NCBI GenBank assembly: GCA_029053015.1
Contig: JAIDHX010000040.1
Span: 102,741-166,740, forward strand
Source: Lachnospiraceae bacterium
Lineage (GTDB): Bacteria; Bacillota; Clostridia; Lachnospirales; Lachnospiraceae
Length of the DNA: 64,000 bases
Direction of reading: 5' to 3'
Shown: positions 7,526 to 15,664 of the stretch, one piece after another
How positions within the stretch are numbered: the first letter of the stretch is position 1
Layout: the number at the start of each line of letters is the position of its first letter
Notes under the pieces: generated by a model
Told to the model about the DNA's origin: nothing
Seen by the model: the letters and a program-made list of their open reading frames with translations, nothing else
The model's database searches: none
Translations under genes and position numbers: made by a program

Positions 7526-9556
7526 TTATTTTTTATAATTGGCTGCCGCCGCATCAAATTTTCCAAATAACTGTGACTGGTTCGACTGCTGTTTCACGGC
7601 GTTCGTCCTTCTGGATACAAAGCCATCCAGTTTTTCCATGTATTCATCCGCCGTGATGCTGCCGTCGGCAACCATGGTCAGCCCCTTTTCCCAGCTTGCC
7701 GTGAGCGCCGGATTTAAAAGCGGGCGTATGGAGCCGTCCACCACATCATAAATCATTTCTCCCATCAAAGTGGGCGTCAGAATCTGCGTCTTTTTGTTCA
7801 GCGCAAGATACTCAATATTCACCAGCTTTTTCAGGATTTCCGCACGGGTTGCCGAGGTGCCGATACCGGAGCCTTTTATCTGCGCCCTCAGTTCCTCGTC
7901 CTCAATAAGCTGCCCCGCATTTTCCATGGCAAGTATCATGGTGCCGGAATTGTAACGCTTTGGCGGCGATGTCTCTCCTTCTTTTATGGTAAGCTCCCTG
8001 AGCGTCAGTTTCTCTCCCTTCTTCAGCTTCTGAAGCTGCTCCATAAAAGCAGCGTCACATTTTGTCTCTTCCTCTTCTTCTCCCTCTGTGGCAGCTTCAT
8101 TTTCCTCTTTTTTTCTGGCAAAAGAAAACTGTGCCGCCTTCAAATATCCCTCCTGTTGTAAAACCTTAAAACCTGCAAAAAACTTTTCTCCTTTTACATC
8201 TGCAACAAGGGACACTTTCTGGTATACGGCAGGTGGGAAAAAAATACTTAAAAAGCGACGCACAATAATCTCATACACCTTCTGCGCGGTGGGGTTTACA
8301 CCCGCCAGAGCACCAAAGCCCTGTCCCGTGGGAATCACGGCATAATGGTCCGTTATCTGCTTGTCATTGACATAACGGGTCTTGGCAATCCCTTTGTAAC
8401 TTCCACTCTTCAGAATTTCTTCTGCAAAAGCAGCCGCCTTGTCATAATTTTTAAGCCCTGCAATATTTTTGTAAATCTCCTTTGCAACCGCCGTGGATAG
8501 CACCCTGGCATCCGTTCTCGGATAGGTCACCAGTTTTTTTTCATAAAGCTCCTGAATAATCTGCAAAGTCTGGTCCGGACTGATCTTAAAATATTTGGAG
8601 CAGTCGTTCTGCAATTCCGCCAAATTGTACAGCAGCGGCGGATTTTTTGTCTCTTTCTTTCGTTCTATGCTGTCCACAACCAGAATATGACAGGATTGTC
8701 CCCCCTGTACTGCATCCGCAAGCGATGCCTTTAACCCCTCAGCATCTTCTTTTTTCTTAAAACCGTTTTCTTTGTATAAAAGCGGGGAGGCAAAATATTT
8801 GGAACCCTCCACGGCGCGCCATTCTCCCTCAAAATTCTTCCCTGCATAAGAGAATCCGCCCAAAAGACGGTAAAAAGGCGTTTTTACAAAGACGCGTATC
8901 TCCCGCTCGCGTTTTACCACCATGCCAAGCACACAGGTCATGACGCGCCCTACGGAAATCACTGCTTTTTCACGCTTTAAGTACCCTTTCACGGTATTGC
9001 CGTATTTTAAGGTGAGCACCCGTGAAAAATTGATGCCCATCAGGTAGTCTTCCTTGGCACGCAGATAAGCCGCATCCGCCAGATTGTCATAGGCAGATAA
9101 ATCCTTTGCTTCTTTGATGCCGCGCAGGATTTCCTCCTCCGTCTGCGAGTCTATCCAGACTCTTTTTCTTTCCTTGTCTTTGACGCCCGCCATCTGTTCC
9201 ACCAGACGGTATATGTATTCTCCCTCTCGTCCGGAGTCGGTACAAACGTAAATCGTACTGACGTCTTTCCGTGAAAGCAGGCCACTGACAATGGAAAACT
9301 GCTTTTTCACACTGTCAATGACCTCATACTTAAACTCTCTTGGTATAAAAGGAATGGTATCATAAGACCACTTTTTGTATACGGCATCATACGCTTCCGG
9401 ATAGCTCATGGTCACCAGATGGCCTACGCACCAGGTTACAATCGCTTCCTCAGACTCCAGATAGCCGTCTTTTCCTGCCATATTCTGTTTCAGCGCCTTG
9501 GCAAATTCCCGCGCGACACTTGGTTTTTCTGCTATGTATAAACTCTTTCCCACCAA
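7526..9556 (-). CDS. topB: DNA topoisomerase III
   Basis: A 676-aa type IA topoisomerase that relaxes and decatenates DNA through a single-strand break. The N-terminal Toprim domain starts SLYIAEKPSVAREFA and contains CTDSGREGE (about 105-113). The active-site tyrosine is Tyr345 in TYPRTDA. The GSGIGTSATRAEIL segment near 560 is also typical. No C-terminal zinc fingers follow, as is usual for the shorter Firmicute TopB. The ATG at 9556 is reasonable given the conserved start. It heads a unit with the beta-helix gene. Plasmids and conjugative elements often carry topB too, but nothing else here points to such an element. Confidence 0.93.
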   Translation of the reverse strand: MVGKSLYIAEKPSVAREFAKALKQNMAGKDGYLESEEAIVTWCVGHLVTMSYPEAYDAVYKKWSYDTIPFIPREFKYEVIDSVKKQFSIVSGLLSRKDVSTIYVCTDSGREGEYIYRLVEQMAGVKDKERKRVWIDSQTEEEILRGIKEAKDLSAYDNLADAAYLRAKEDYLMGINFSRVLTLKYGNTVKGYLKREKAVISVGRVMTCVLGMVVKREREIRVFVKTPFYRLLGGFSYAGKNFEGEWRAVEGSKYFASPLLYKENGFKKKEDAEGLKASLADAVQGGQSCHILVVDSIERKKETKNPPLLYNLAELQNDCSKYFKISPDQTLQIIQELYEKKLVTYPRTDARVLSTAVAKEIYKNIAGLKNYDKAAAFAEEILKSGSYKGIAKTRYVNDKQITDHYAVIPTGQGFGALAGVNPTAQKVYEIIVRRFLSIFFPPAVYQKVSLVADVKGEKFFAGFKVLQQEGYLKAAQFSFARKKEENEAATEGEEEEETKCDAAFMEQLQKLKKGEKLTLRELTIKEGETSPPKRYNSGTMILAMENAGQLIEDEELRAQIKGSGIGTSATRAEILKKLVNIEYLALNKKTQILTPTLMGEMIYDVVDGSIRPLLNPALTASWEKGLTMVADGSITADEYMEKLDGFVSRRTNAVKQQSNQSQLFGKFDAAAANYKK

Positions 9557-9584
9557 TTTTCCTCACTTACGACGCACGCCAACG

Positions 9585-11327
9585 TTACAGAAGCTCTATC
9601 AGCATCTGTTCTATTTCCTCTGCCGGCACCGGTCTGCCAAGCAGATAGCCCTGAATGATGTTACAGCCAATCTGCTGCATATAATCAAACTGGTCCTGTG
9701 TCTCCACACCCTCTGCAACCGTTTCATAGCCGAGCTTGCTGACCATGGACACAATGGATTCGGTGATGATTTTCGTTGACTCGTCCGTGATAACCCTGTC
9801 CACAAAGCTCTTGTCTATCTTGAGCGTGTCGATAGGCAGTCCGTTTAAATAGGACAGAGAAGAAAAACCTGTTCCGAAATCATCCAAGGATATCTTGACA
9901 CCGTAATCCCGCAGCGTCAAAAGTTTATCCTTCACTTCTTCAAAATCCTCAATTAAAATACTTTCTGTAATCTCCAGCTCTATCTCACTGGGCTCCACTT
10001 CATATCTCTGAATAATTTCCAAAAGCTTTCCGACAAAATCCTTCCGCTTGTATTGGATGGCAGAAATATTGATGGACATGATAAGCGGATAACCGTATTT
10101 GCGCTTCCATTCTGCATAATGGCGGATGCTTTCCTCCATCACCCAGCTTCCTATCGAGATAATGGCGCCATTCTTCTCCGCAATCGGAATAAAGACGGCG
10201 GGACTTATCATTTTATTGTTCTCATCCTTCCAGCGTATCAGCGCTTCCACACCTCTGAGCCGCTTCGTATTGGTATAGTACTGCGGCTGGAAATACAGAC
10301 AGAAATTCTTGTTAAAGATTGCTTCCTTCAGCTTATTTTCAATTTCCACCGTCTGTAAAAAGTCGTGTAAAATACCGGCATCAAAATACTGTATCGATGC
10401 TTTTCCGGCAGCTTTCGCCTTAAACATAACAATTTCAGCGCAGTTAATCAGTTCAATTGCCTGTTTTGAAGATTCGGGATATTCCGCAACCCCGATACTG
10501 ACAGTCAGACGGATTTCCATTCCATTGCTTAGCAGAAATCCCTGATTTATCCTCTCCTGAATGCATTTGTGGATATGCTCCACACTCCTGTCGCCACAGG
10601 GGTCATAAATCGCCATACAGTATATATCGCTGGTCATATGGCAGACAATCACTTTGTCACCGGAAAAAGAACCCAAAAACTGCCCGTACTGCTGTACCAC
10701 CTCATCTCCGACAAGCAGTCCCATACCATCGTTAATTTTCCGGAAGTCATCGATGTCAATAAACATGACGCTGACAATGCGATGCTCTTCCTCCGCCTTA
10801 CGGATAAGTTCTCCAAGCTGCATAACGAAATAATTCCGGTTATACAAACCGGTCAGCGCATCATTATAAGCCATATACCGAAGTTCATCATTCTGTGCCT
10901 TAACCTTCGTAATATCCCTGATACATATAATCTTATCAATGGGAACTCCCTGCTCATCATAGTTGACTTTGACTTCAAATTCCAGCCACGACAAGCGGAA
11001 GGGTCTTGTTGTCTGGCCCTCTTTCAAGTGGCACACCACTTTCTCCCGTTCTTTGCCGCTTTTCTCAAGAAACACCGCTTCTCTGACCGGCAGAATGTAC
11101 TTTTCCTCAAGCTCATCAAAAATAAAGGAAAGCTCCCTGTTTTCTTTGATTCGGAAGGAAAAGAAATTATCCCAGTTGCCCAATGTAATGACATCGTTTT
11201 TTTCAAATACAACATAGAGGAAAGCATTGTTGGACATATCACAGACCAGACGATACATTTTGTCCCGTCCGCTTAGTTGTTGATTCATAGCCTTCAGTAA
11301 ATCTATCTGATATCTCAGTTCATCCAT
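9585..11327 (-). CDS. PAS-like/degenerate GGDEF/EAL protein, probable c-di-GMP phosphodiesterase
   Basis: A 580-aa protein. Residues about 20-145 look like a PAS sensor with the usual C-cap (CIRDITKVKAQNDELRYMAYND). A GGDEF-like domain (about 150-315) keeps DALTGLYNRNYF and FIDIDDF, but where GG(D/E)EF should be it reads MTSDIYCM, so cyclase activity is unlikely. The EAL domain (about 330-580) has its catalytic motifs: VEALIRW, ELEITES, LDDFGTGFSSL, DTLKIDKSFV and AEGVET. It most likely degrades c-di-GMP, with the dead GGDEF acting as a regulatory GTP-binding or structural domain. No membrane segment is present, so it is cytosolic. It stands 28 bases upstream of topB. Confidence 0.88.
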   Translation of the reverse strand: MDELRYQIDLLKAMNQQLSGRDKMYRLVCDMSNNAFLYVVFEKNDVITLGNWDNFFSFRIKENRELSFIFDELEEKYILPVREAVFLEKSGKEREKVVCHLKEGQTTRPFRLSWLEFEVKVNYDEQGVPIDKIICIRDITKVKAQNDELRYMAYNDALTGLYNRNYFVMQLGELIRKAEEEHRIVSVMFIDIDDFRKINDGMGLLVGDEVVQQYGQFLGSFSGDKVIVCHMTSDIYCMAIYDPCGDRSVEHIHKCIQERINQGFLLSNGMEIRLTVSIGVAEYPESSKQAIELINCAEIVMFKAKAAGKASIQYFDAGILHDFLQTVEIENKLKEAIFNKNFCLYFQPQYYTNTKRLRGVEALIRWKDENNKMISPAVFIPIAEKNGAIISIGSWVMEESIRHYAEWKRKYGYPLIMSINISAIQYKRKDFVGKLLEIIQRYEVEPSEIELEITESILIEDFEEVKDKLLTLRDYGVKISLDDFGTGFSSLSYLNGLPIDTLKIDKSFVDRVITDESTKIITESIVSMVSKLGYETVAEGVETQDQFDYMQQIGCNIIQGYLLGRPVPAEEIEQMLIELL

Positions 11328-11401
11328 GTTGTTTCCTCCACTTAACCCTTATTTATCTTATTTTGTCGTATTCTCCCTTTTTCCCCTCTTTTATTTCCCT
11401 T

Positions 11402-12487
11402 TTACTTTTTGCTTATATAACCTTGCGCCTTCAAAAGTTCTGCACACAGAACGGCTCCCCCCGCGGCTCCGCGGACCGTATTGTGTGACATTCCCACGAA
11501 CTTATAGTCATATACGGAATCTTCGCGGATACGTCCCACGCTGATTCCCATACCATTTTCATAATCCACATCCAGATTAATCTGCGGACGGTTATCCTCC
11601 TCCAGATACTGGATAAACTGCTTCGGTGCAGAGGGCAGGGCAAGCTCCTGCGGAACGCCCTTATAGCTTACAAGCTTCTCTATCAACTGCTCCTTTGTAG
11701 GTTTCTTATTAAACTTTACAAATACTGCCGCCGTATGTCCGTTTAACACGGGCACTCTGATACACTGGCATGTAATAACGGGAGTAGATGCCGGAACAAT
11801 TACGCCGTCTTTGATTTCTCCCCAGATTCTGAGCGGCTCCTTCTCCGATTTTTCTTCCTCTCCGCTGATAAAGGGAATGATATTTCCCTCCATCTCAGGC
11901 CAGTCTTTAAAAGTCTTGCCTGCGCCGGAAATCGCCTGATATGTGGTTGCCACCACCTCAACCGGCTCAAATTCCTTCCACGCCGTCAAAACGGGTGCAT
12001 AACTCTGGATGGAGCAGTTGGGCTTTACTGCCACAAAGCCTCTCGTCGTTCCCAGACGCTTTTTCTGGAAATCAATTACCTTCATATGCTCCGGATTGAT
12101 TTCCGGTACCACCATGGGAACGTCGGGCGTCCAACGGTGCGCACTGTTGTTGGATACCACAGGCGTTTCTGTTTTGGCATAAGCCTCCTCAATCGCCTTA
12201 ATTTCTTCCTTGGTCATATCCACGGCGCTGAACACAAAGTCCACCTCTGCCGCCACCTTCTCCACTTCGTTTACATTCATGACTACAATGTCTTTTACCT
12301 TCTGGGGCATGGGCGTTTCCATCTTCCATCTGTCTCCCACTGCCTCCGCGTAAGTCTTACCTGCGGAGCGGGGGCTTGCCGCGATGGTCGTCACCTCAAA
12401 CCAGGGATGATTCTCCAAAAGGGCAATAAAACGCTGTCCCACCATGCCTGTTCCGCCTAATATACCAACCTTTAATTTCTCACTCAT
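11402..12487 (-). CDS. asd: Aspartate-semialdehyde dehydrogenase
   Basis: A 361-aa NADPH-dependent enzyme that reduces aspartyl phosphate to aspartate semialdehyde, the branch point for lysine, threonine and methionine. The nucleotide-binding GILGGTGMVGQRF is at about 8-20, the catalytic Cys is in KPNCSIQSYAP (about 153-163) and HTAAVFVKF lies near 275. The sequence is of the archaeal/fungal-like type (GTTRGFVAVKPNCS) rather than the E. coli type. The start overlaps the end of argH by 8 bases, so it is probably translated by coupling. Confidence 0.94.
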   Translation of the reverse strand: MSEKLKVGILGGTGMVGQRFIALLENHPWFEVTTIAASPRSAGKTYAEAVGDRWKMETPMPQKVKDIVVMNVNEVEKVAAEVDFVFSAVDMTKEEIKAIEEAYAKTETPVVSNNSAHRWTPDVPMVVPEINPEHMKVIDFQKKRLGTTRGFVAVKPNCSIQSYAPVLTAWKEFEPVEVVATTYQAISGAGKTFKDWPEMEGNIIPFISGEEEKSEKEPLRIWGEIKDGVIVPASTPVITCQCIRVPVLNGHTAAVFVKFNKKPTKEQLIEKLVSYKGVPQELALPSAPKQFIQYLEEDNRPQINLDVDYENGMGISVGRIREDSVYDYKFVGMSHNTVRGAAGGAVLCAELLKAQGYISKK

Positions 12488-13886
12488 TTTTGTCTGTTCC
12501 TTTCTGCCATTCTTCTTCCAAATATATTTTATGCAGACGAATAACCTCCTGCATTACTTCTGGTCCCGGCGCCCCGAGCGTCAGCCTCTTTTCCACACAG
12601 GTTTTTAAACTGACCGCCTCGTAAATATCCGGCTCAAACTTATCACTTATTTCTTTCAGTTCTTCAAGACCGAGATCCTCGATTCCAACGCCTTTGTCGA
12701 TACAGTACAGCACCAGTCTGCCGATAATGCCGTGCGCATCCCTGAAGGGCACGCCTTTGTTTACCAGATAGTCTGCGGCATCCGTCGCATTTGTAAAGCC
12801 GTTAATTGCACTTTTTGCCATAACCTCTTTGTTAAACTTCACCGTGTGAAGCATCCCGGTAAAAAGCTCTGTGCAGGTTTCCGCCGTATGCATCGCATCA
12901 AAACTAAGTTCCTTGTCCTCCTGCATGTCCTTATTGTAGGCAAGCGGAAGTCCCTTCATGGTGGTGAGCAGCGACATCAGCGCGCCATATACCCGTCCGG
13001 TTTTGCCCCTGACAAGCTCAGCAATATCGGGATTTTTCTTCTGTGGCATAATGCTGCTTCCCGTTGAATATGCGTCGTCCAACTCTACAAAACGGTACTC
13101 GTTGGAATTCCATATGATAATTTCTTCACAAAGTCGGGAAAAATGCATCATCAGAATGGAAAGTGCCGCCAGATACTCTATCAGATAGTCCCTGTCCGAT
13201 ACGGAATCCATACTGTTTAAAGTAGGTCCCTCAAACCCTAACAGGGAAGCCGTATAATTTCTGTCTAACGGATAGGTGGTTCCTGCCAGTGCGCCCGCCC
13301 CCAGCGGACAATAATTCATGCGGAAATAAATATCTTTCAGACGCTGCCTGTCCCGCTTAAACATTTCAAAGTAAGCGCCGAGATGATGTGCCAGCGTAAC
13401 CGGCTGCGCTTTCTGAAGATGCGTAAAGCCGGGCATATAGGTCTCTGTGTTTTCCTCCATGATATGAAGAAGCTCTGTGAGAAGCTCTCTTAACAGCCCG
13501 TCCATGGCAAGCACATGCGTCCTCGTATAAAGACGCATATCGAGCGCAACCTGGTCGTTGCGGCTTCGTCCCGTGTGAAGCTTCTTGCCGGCTTCACCGA
13601 TTCGCTCTGTCAGGACAGCCTCCACAAAACTGTGAATGTCCTCCTGCGTCTCGTCTATGGACAGCCTGCCGCTCTCCACATCTTCCCTGATGCCTGCAAG
13701 TCCTTTCACAATGGCATCCTTTTCCTCTAATGTCAGGATACCCTGCTTGCCGAGCATCACTGCATGGGCTATGCTTCCCTCAATGTCCTGCACAAACAAA
13801 TTTTTATCAAAACGGATGGACGCATTAAAGTCAAAAACCTTGTTGTCCGTCTCTTTTGTAAAGCGTCCGCCCCACAACTGTGCCAT
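12480..13886 (-). CDS. argH: Argininosuccinate lyase
   Basis: A 468-aa enzyme of the fumarase/aspartase superfamily that splits argininosuccinate into arginine and fumarate. The open frame extends to 13931, but the ATG at 13886 is right: it follows GGAGG by about 6 bases and gives the conserved start MAQLWGGRFTKETD. Family marks are TGRSRNDQVALDMRLY (about 110-125), HLQKAQPVTLAHH and the signature GSSIMPQKKNPD (about 277-288). It overlaps asd by 8 bases. No argG is nearby. It diverges from an ABC transporter gene; a 12-bp palindrome AAATCTAGATTT lies at 13909-13920 in the shared upstream region. Confidence 0.95.
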   Translation of the reverse strand: MAQLWGGRFTKETDNKVFDFNASIRFDKNLFVQDIEGSIAHAVMLGKQGILTLEEKDAIVKGLAGIREDVESGRLSIDETQEDIHSFVEAVLTERIGEAGKKLHTGRSRNDQVALDMRLYTRTHVLAMDGLLRELLTELLHIMEENTETYMPGFTHLQKAQPVTLAHHLGAYFEMFKRDRQRLKDIYFRMNYCPLGAGALAGTTYPLDRNYTASLLGFEGPTLNSMDSVSDRDYLIEYLAALSILMMHFSRLCEEIIIWNSNEYRFVELDDAYSTGSSIMPQKKNPDIAELVRGKTGRVYGALMSLLTTMKGLPLAYNKDMQEDKELSFDAMHTAETCTELFTGMLHTVKFNKEVMAKSAINGFTNATDAADYLVNKGVPFRDAHGIIGRLVLYCIDKGVGIEDLGLEELKEISDKFEPDIYEAVSLKTCVEKRLTLGAPGPEVMQEVIRLHKIYLEEEWQKGTDKNE

Positions 13887-14025
13887 ACTTTTCCTCCATT
13901 GTAATTCTAAATCTAGATTTGATAGTAGCATAAATTTTGCTTCAATGCAATACAGTGTAACAAAACTTTACACCAATCTGCTTCTTTTTCATACAATAAC
14001 AGTAAAACGGAAAAGGAAATTTGTC

Positions 14026-14799
14026 ATGCCGGAACCTCTGCTGCAATTAAAAAATATCTGCTATTCTTATCACAGCCTTCAGATGGAAACTCCGGCACTC
14101 TCCAATGTATCTTTTCACATTGATACAGGAGAATTTGTTGCCATTGTAGGACCCAGCGGCTGCGGAAAATCAACCCTGCTCTCCATCATCGCGGGCTTGC
14201 TTTCCCCTGAGGAGGGCACCATTATTTTTCACAACCCGGACGGTTCCTTACATTATCCGAAAATAGGCTACATGCTGCAAAGAGACCATCTTCTTGAATG
14301 GCGGACGGTATATCAAAATGCCATTCTCGGACTGGAAATAAACAAGATGCTTACACCGGAAAATACGGACAGGGTACTGCAGCTCATGAAGGATTACGAC
14401 TTATACAAATTTAAGGACAAGAAACCCTCTGAACTTTCCGGCGGCATGAAGCAGCGCGCAGCACTCATACGGACCCTCGCATTAAATCCCGGGCTTCTGC
14501 TGTTAGACGAACCTTTCAGTGCACTGGATTATCAGACGCGGCTCACGGTTTCTTCCGATATCTGTCGGATTATAAGAAAAACGGGAAAAACAGCGCTGCT
14601 GATTACCCACGATTTATCAGAAGCCATCAGTCTGGCGGACAGGATTATTATATTGAGCCGCCGCCCTGCCACTGTAAAATTCGAAGTTCCTATCAGGCTT
14701 TCCCCGCCCGACGATTCTCCGCTGGCGTCCAGAAATGCTCCGGAATTCCAATACTATTTCAATCTTCTATGGGAGGCGCTGTCCGATGAAAAAATATAA
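14026..14799 (+). CDS. ABC transporter ATP-binding protein, nitrate/sulfonate/taurine type
   Basis: A 257-aa ATPase with Walker A GPSGCGKST (about 42-50), signature LSGGMKQRAAL (about 137-147), Walker B LLLLDEPFSALD and the H-loop ITHDLSEA. It resembles SsuB/TauB/ThiZ-like proteins of importers for sulfonates, nitrate or pyrimidine precursors. The frame is open from 13636, inside argH on the other strand; the ATG at 14026 after AAAAGGAAA is chosen because the conserved domain begins there. The permease gene overlaps its end by 14 bases. No substrate-binding protein gene accompanies the pair. Confidence 0.88.
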   Translation: MPEPLLQLKNICYSYHSLQMETPALSNVSFHIDTGEFVAIVGPSGCGKSTLLSIIAGLLSPEEGTIIFHNPDGSLHYPKIGYMLQRDHLLEWRTVYQNAILGLEINKMLTPENTDRVLQLMKDYDLYKFKDKKPSELSGGMKQRAALIRTLALNPGLLLLDEPFSALDYQTRLTVSSDICRIIRKTGKTALLITHDLSEAISLADRIIILSRRPATVKFEVPIRLSPPDDSPLASRNAPEFQYYFNLLWEALSDEKI

Positions 14800-15604
14800 C
14801 GCTGCTCCCGCAAAGGAACTGACACGGCAGGAAGCCTTTGTCAGAGCGCACAGACATTACCACAATAAAATATCCTTCTGCCGTATTCTGATTTTTATTT
14901 TATTTTTAACCTTATGGGAAACCGCCGCAGATTTAGGCTGGATAGACACCTTCTTTTTCTCCAGTCCCTCAAGAGTTGTACGCTGCTTCCTTGAACTGGT
15001 GACAAAAAAAGCCCTGTTTCTGCATATAGGCGTCACGCTCGCCGAAACCTTGATCAGCTTTTTTCTTGTCATCCTTATCGGTATGGCGGCAGCAACCCTG
15101 CTCTGGTATTCTTCCGGTATCTCGGAAATTGCAGAGCCGTACCTTGTCATATTAAACAGTCTGCCGAAATCCGCTCTTGCGCCCCTTTTTATCGTATGGC
15201 TCGGCACCGGTACCACTACCATTATTGTTGCCGGCGCATCTGTTGCCATATTTGGCTCCATCATAAGCCTTTACACCGGCTTTAAGCAGGTAGACAGCGA
15301 AAAAATCACTTTGATTTATACGCTGGGCGGCAGCAAATGGAACGCTTTCTTTAAGGTTATCCTTCCGGGCAGTATTCCTACCATTCTGAGCACGATGAAG
15401 GTAAATATCGGTCTCGCCCTTGTCGGTGTTATCATCGGTGAATTTCTCGCCGCAAGAAGAGGGCTCGGATACCTGATTATTTACGGTTCGCAGGTTTTCC
15501 AGATGCATATGGTGATTACCTCCATCATACTGCTCTGCATCATCGCCATGGGACTGTACCAGATTATCCAGTGGGGCGAACATTATTACAAGAAAAAAAT
15601 GTAA
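14786..15604 (+). CDS. ABC transporter permease, nitrate/sulfonate/taurine type
   Basis: A 272-aa membrane protein with about six helices and the cytoplasmic EAA loop (GGSKWNAFFKVILPGSIP, about 185-202) that contacts the ATPase. The ATG at 14786 follows GGGAGG by 9 bases and overlaps the ATPase gene; the upstream ATG at 14735 has no such site. It forms an import complex with the preceding ATPase. Substrate is not readable from the sequence. The next gene is convergent, so the solute-binding component must be encoded elsewhere. Confidence 0.88.
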   Translation: MKKYNAAPAKELTRQEAFVRAHRHYHNKISFCRILIFILFLTLWETAADLGWIDTFFFSSPSRVVRCFLELVTKKALFLHIGVTLAETLISFFLVILIGMAAATLLWYSSGISEIAEPYLVILNSLPKSALAPLFIVWLGTGTTTIIVAGASVAIFGSIISLYTGFKQVDSEKITLIYTLGGSKWNAFFKVILPGSIPTILSTMKVNIGLALVGVIIGEFLAARRGLGYLIIYGSQVFQMHMVITSIILLCIIAMGLYQIIQWGEHYYKKKM

Positions 15605-15619
15605 CAACTTTTTCCCAAG

Positions 15620-15650
15620 TAAAAACCGGACTCATAAAATATGAGCCCGG
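15620..15650 (-). terminator. Terminator of the zinc-ribbon protein gene
   Basis: The stem CCGG-A-CTCATA / TATGAG-C-CCGG (15626-15650) is followed on the minus strand by TTTTTACTT. It may also slow readthrough from the ABC permease on the plus strand, but there is no T-run on that side. Confidence 0.75.
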
Positions 15651-15664
15651 CTACATACATCAAT

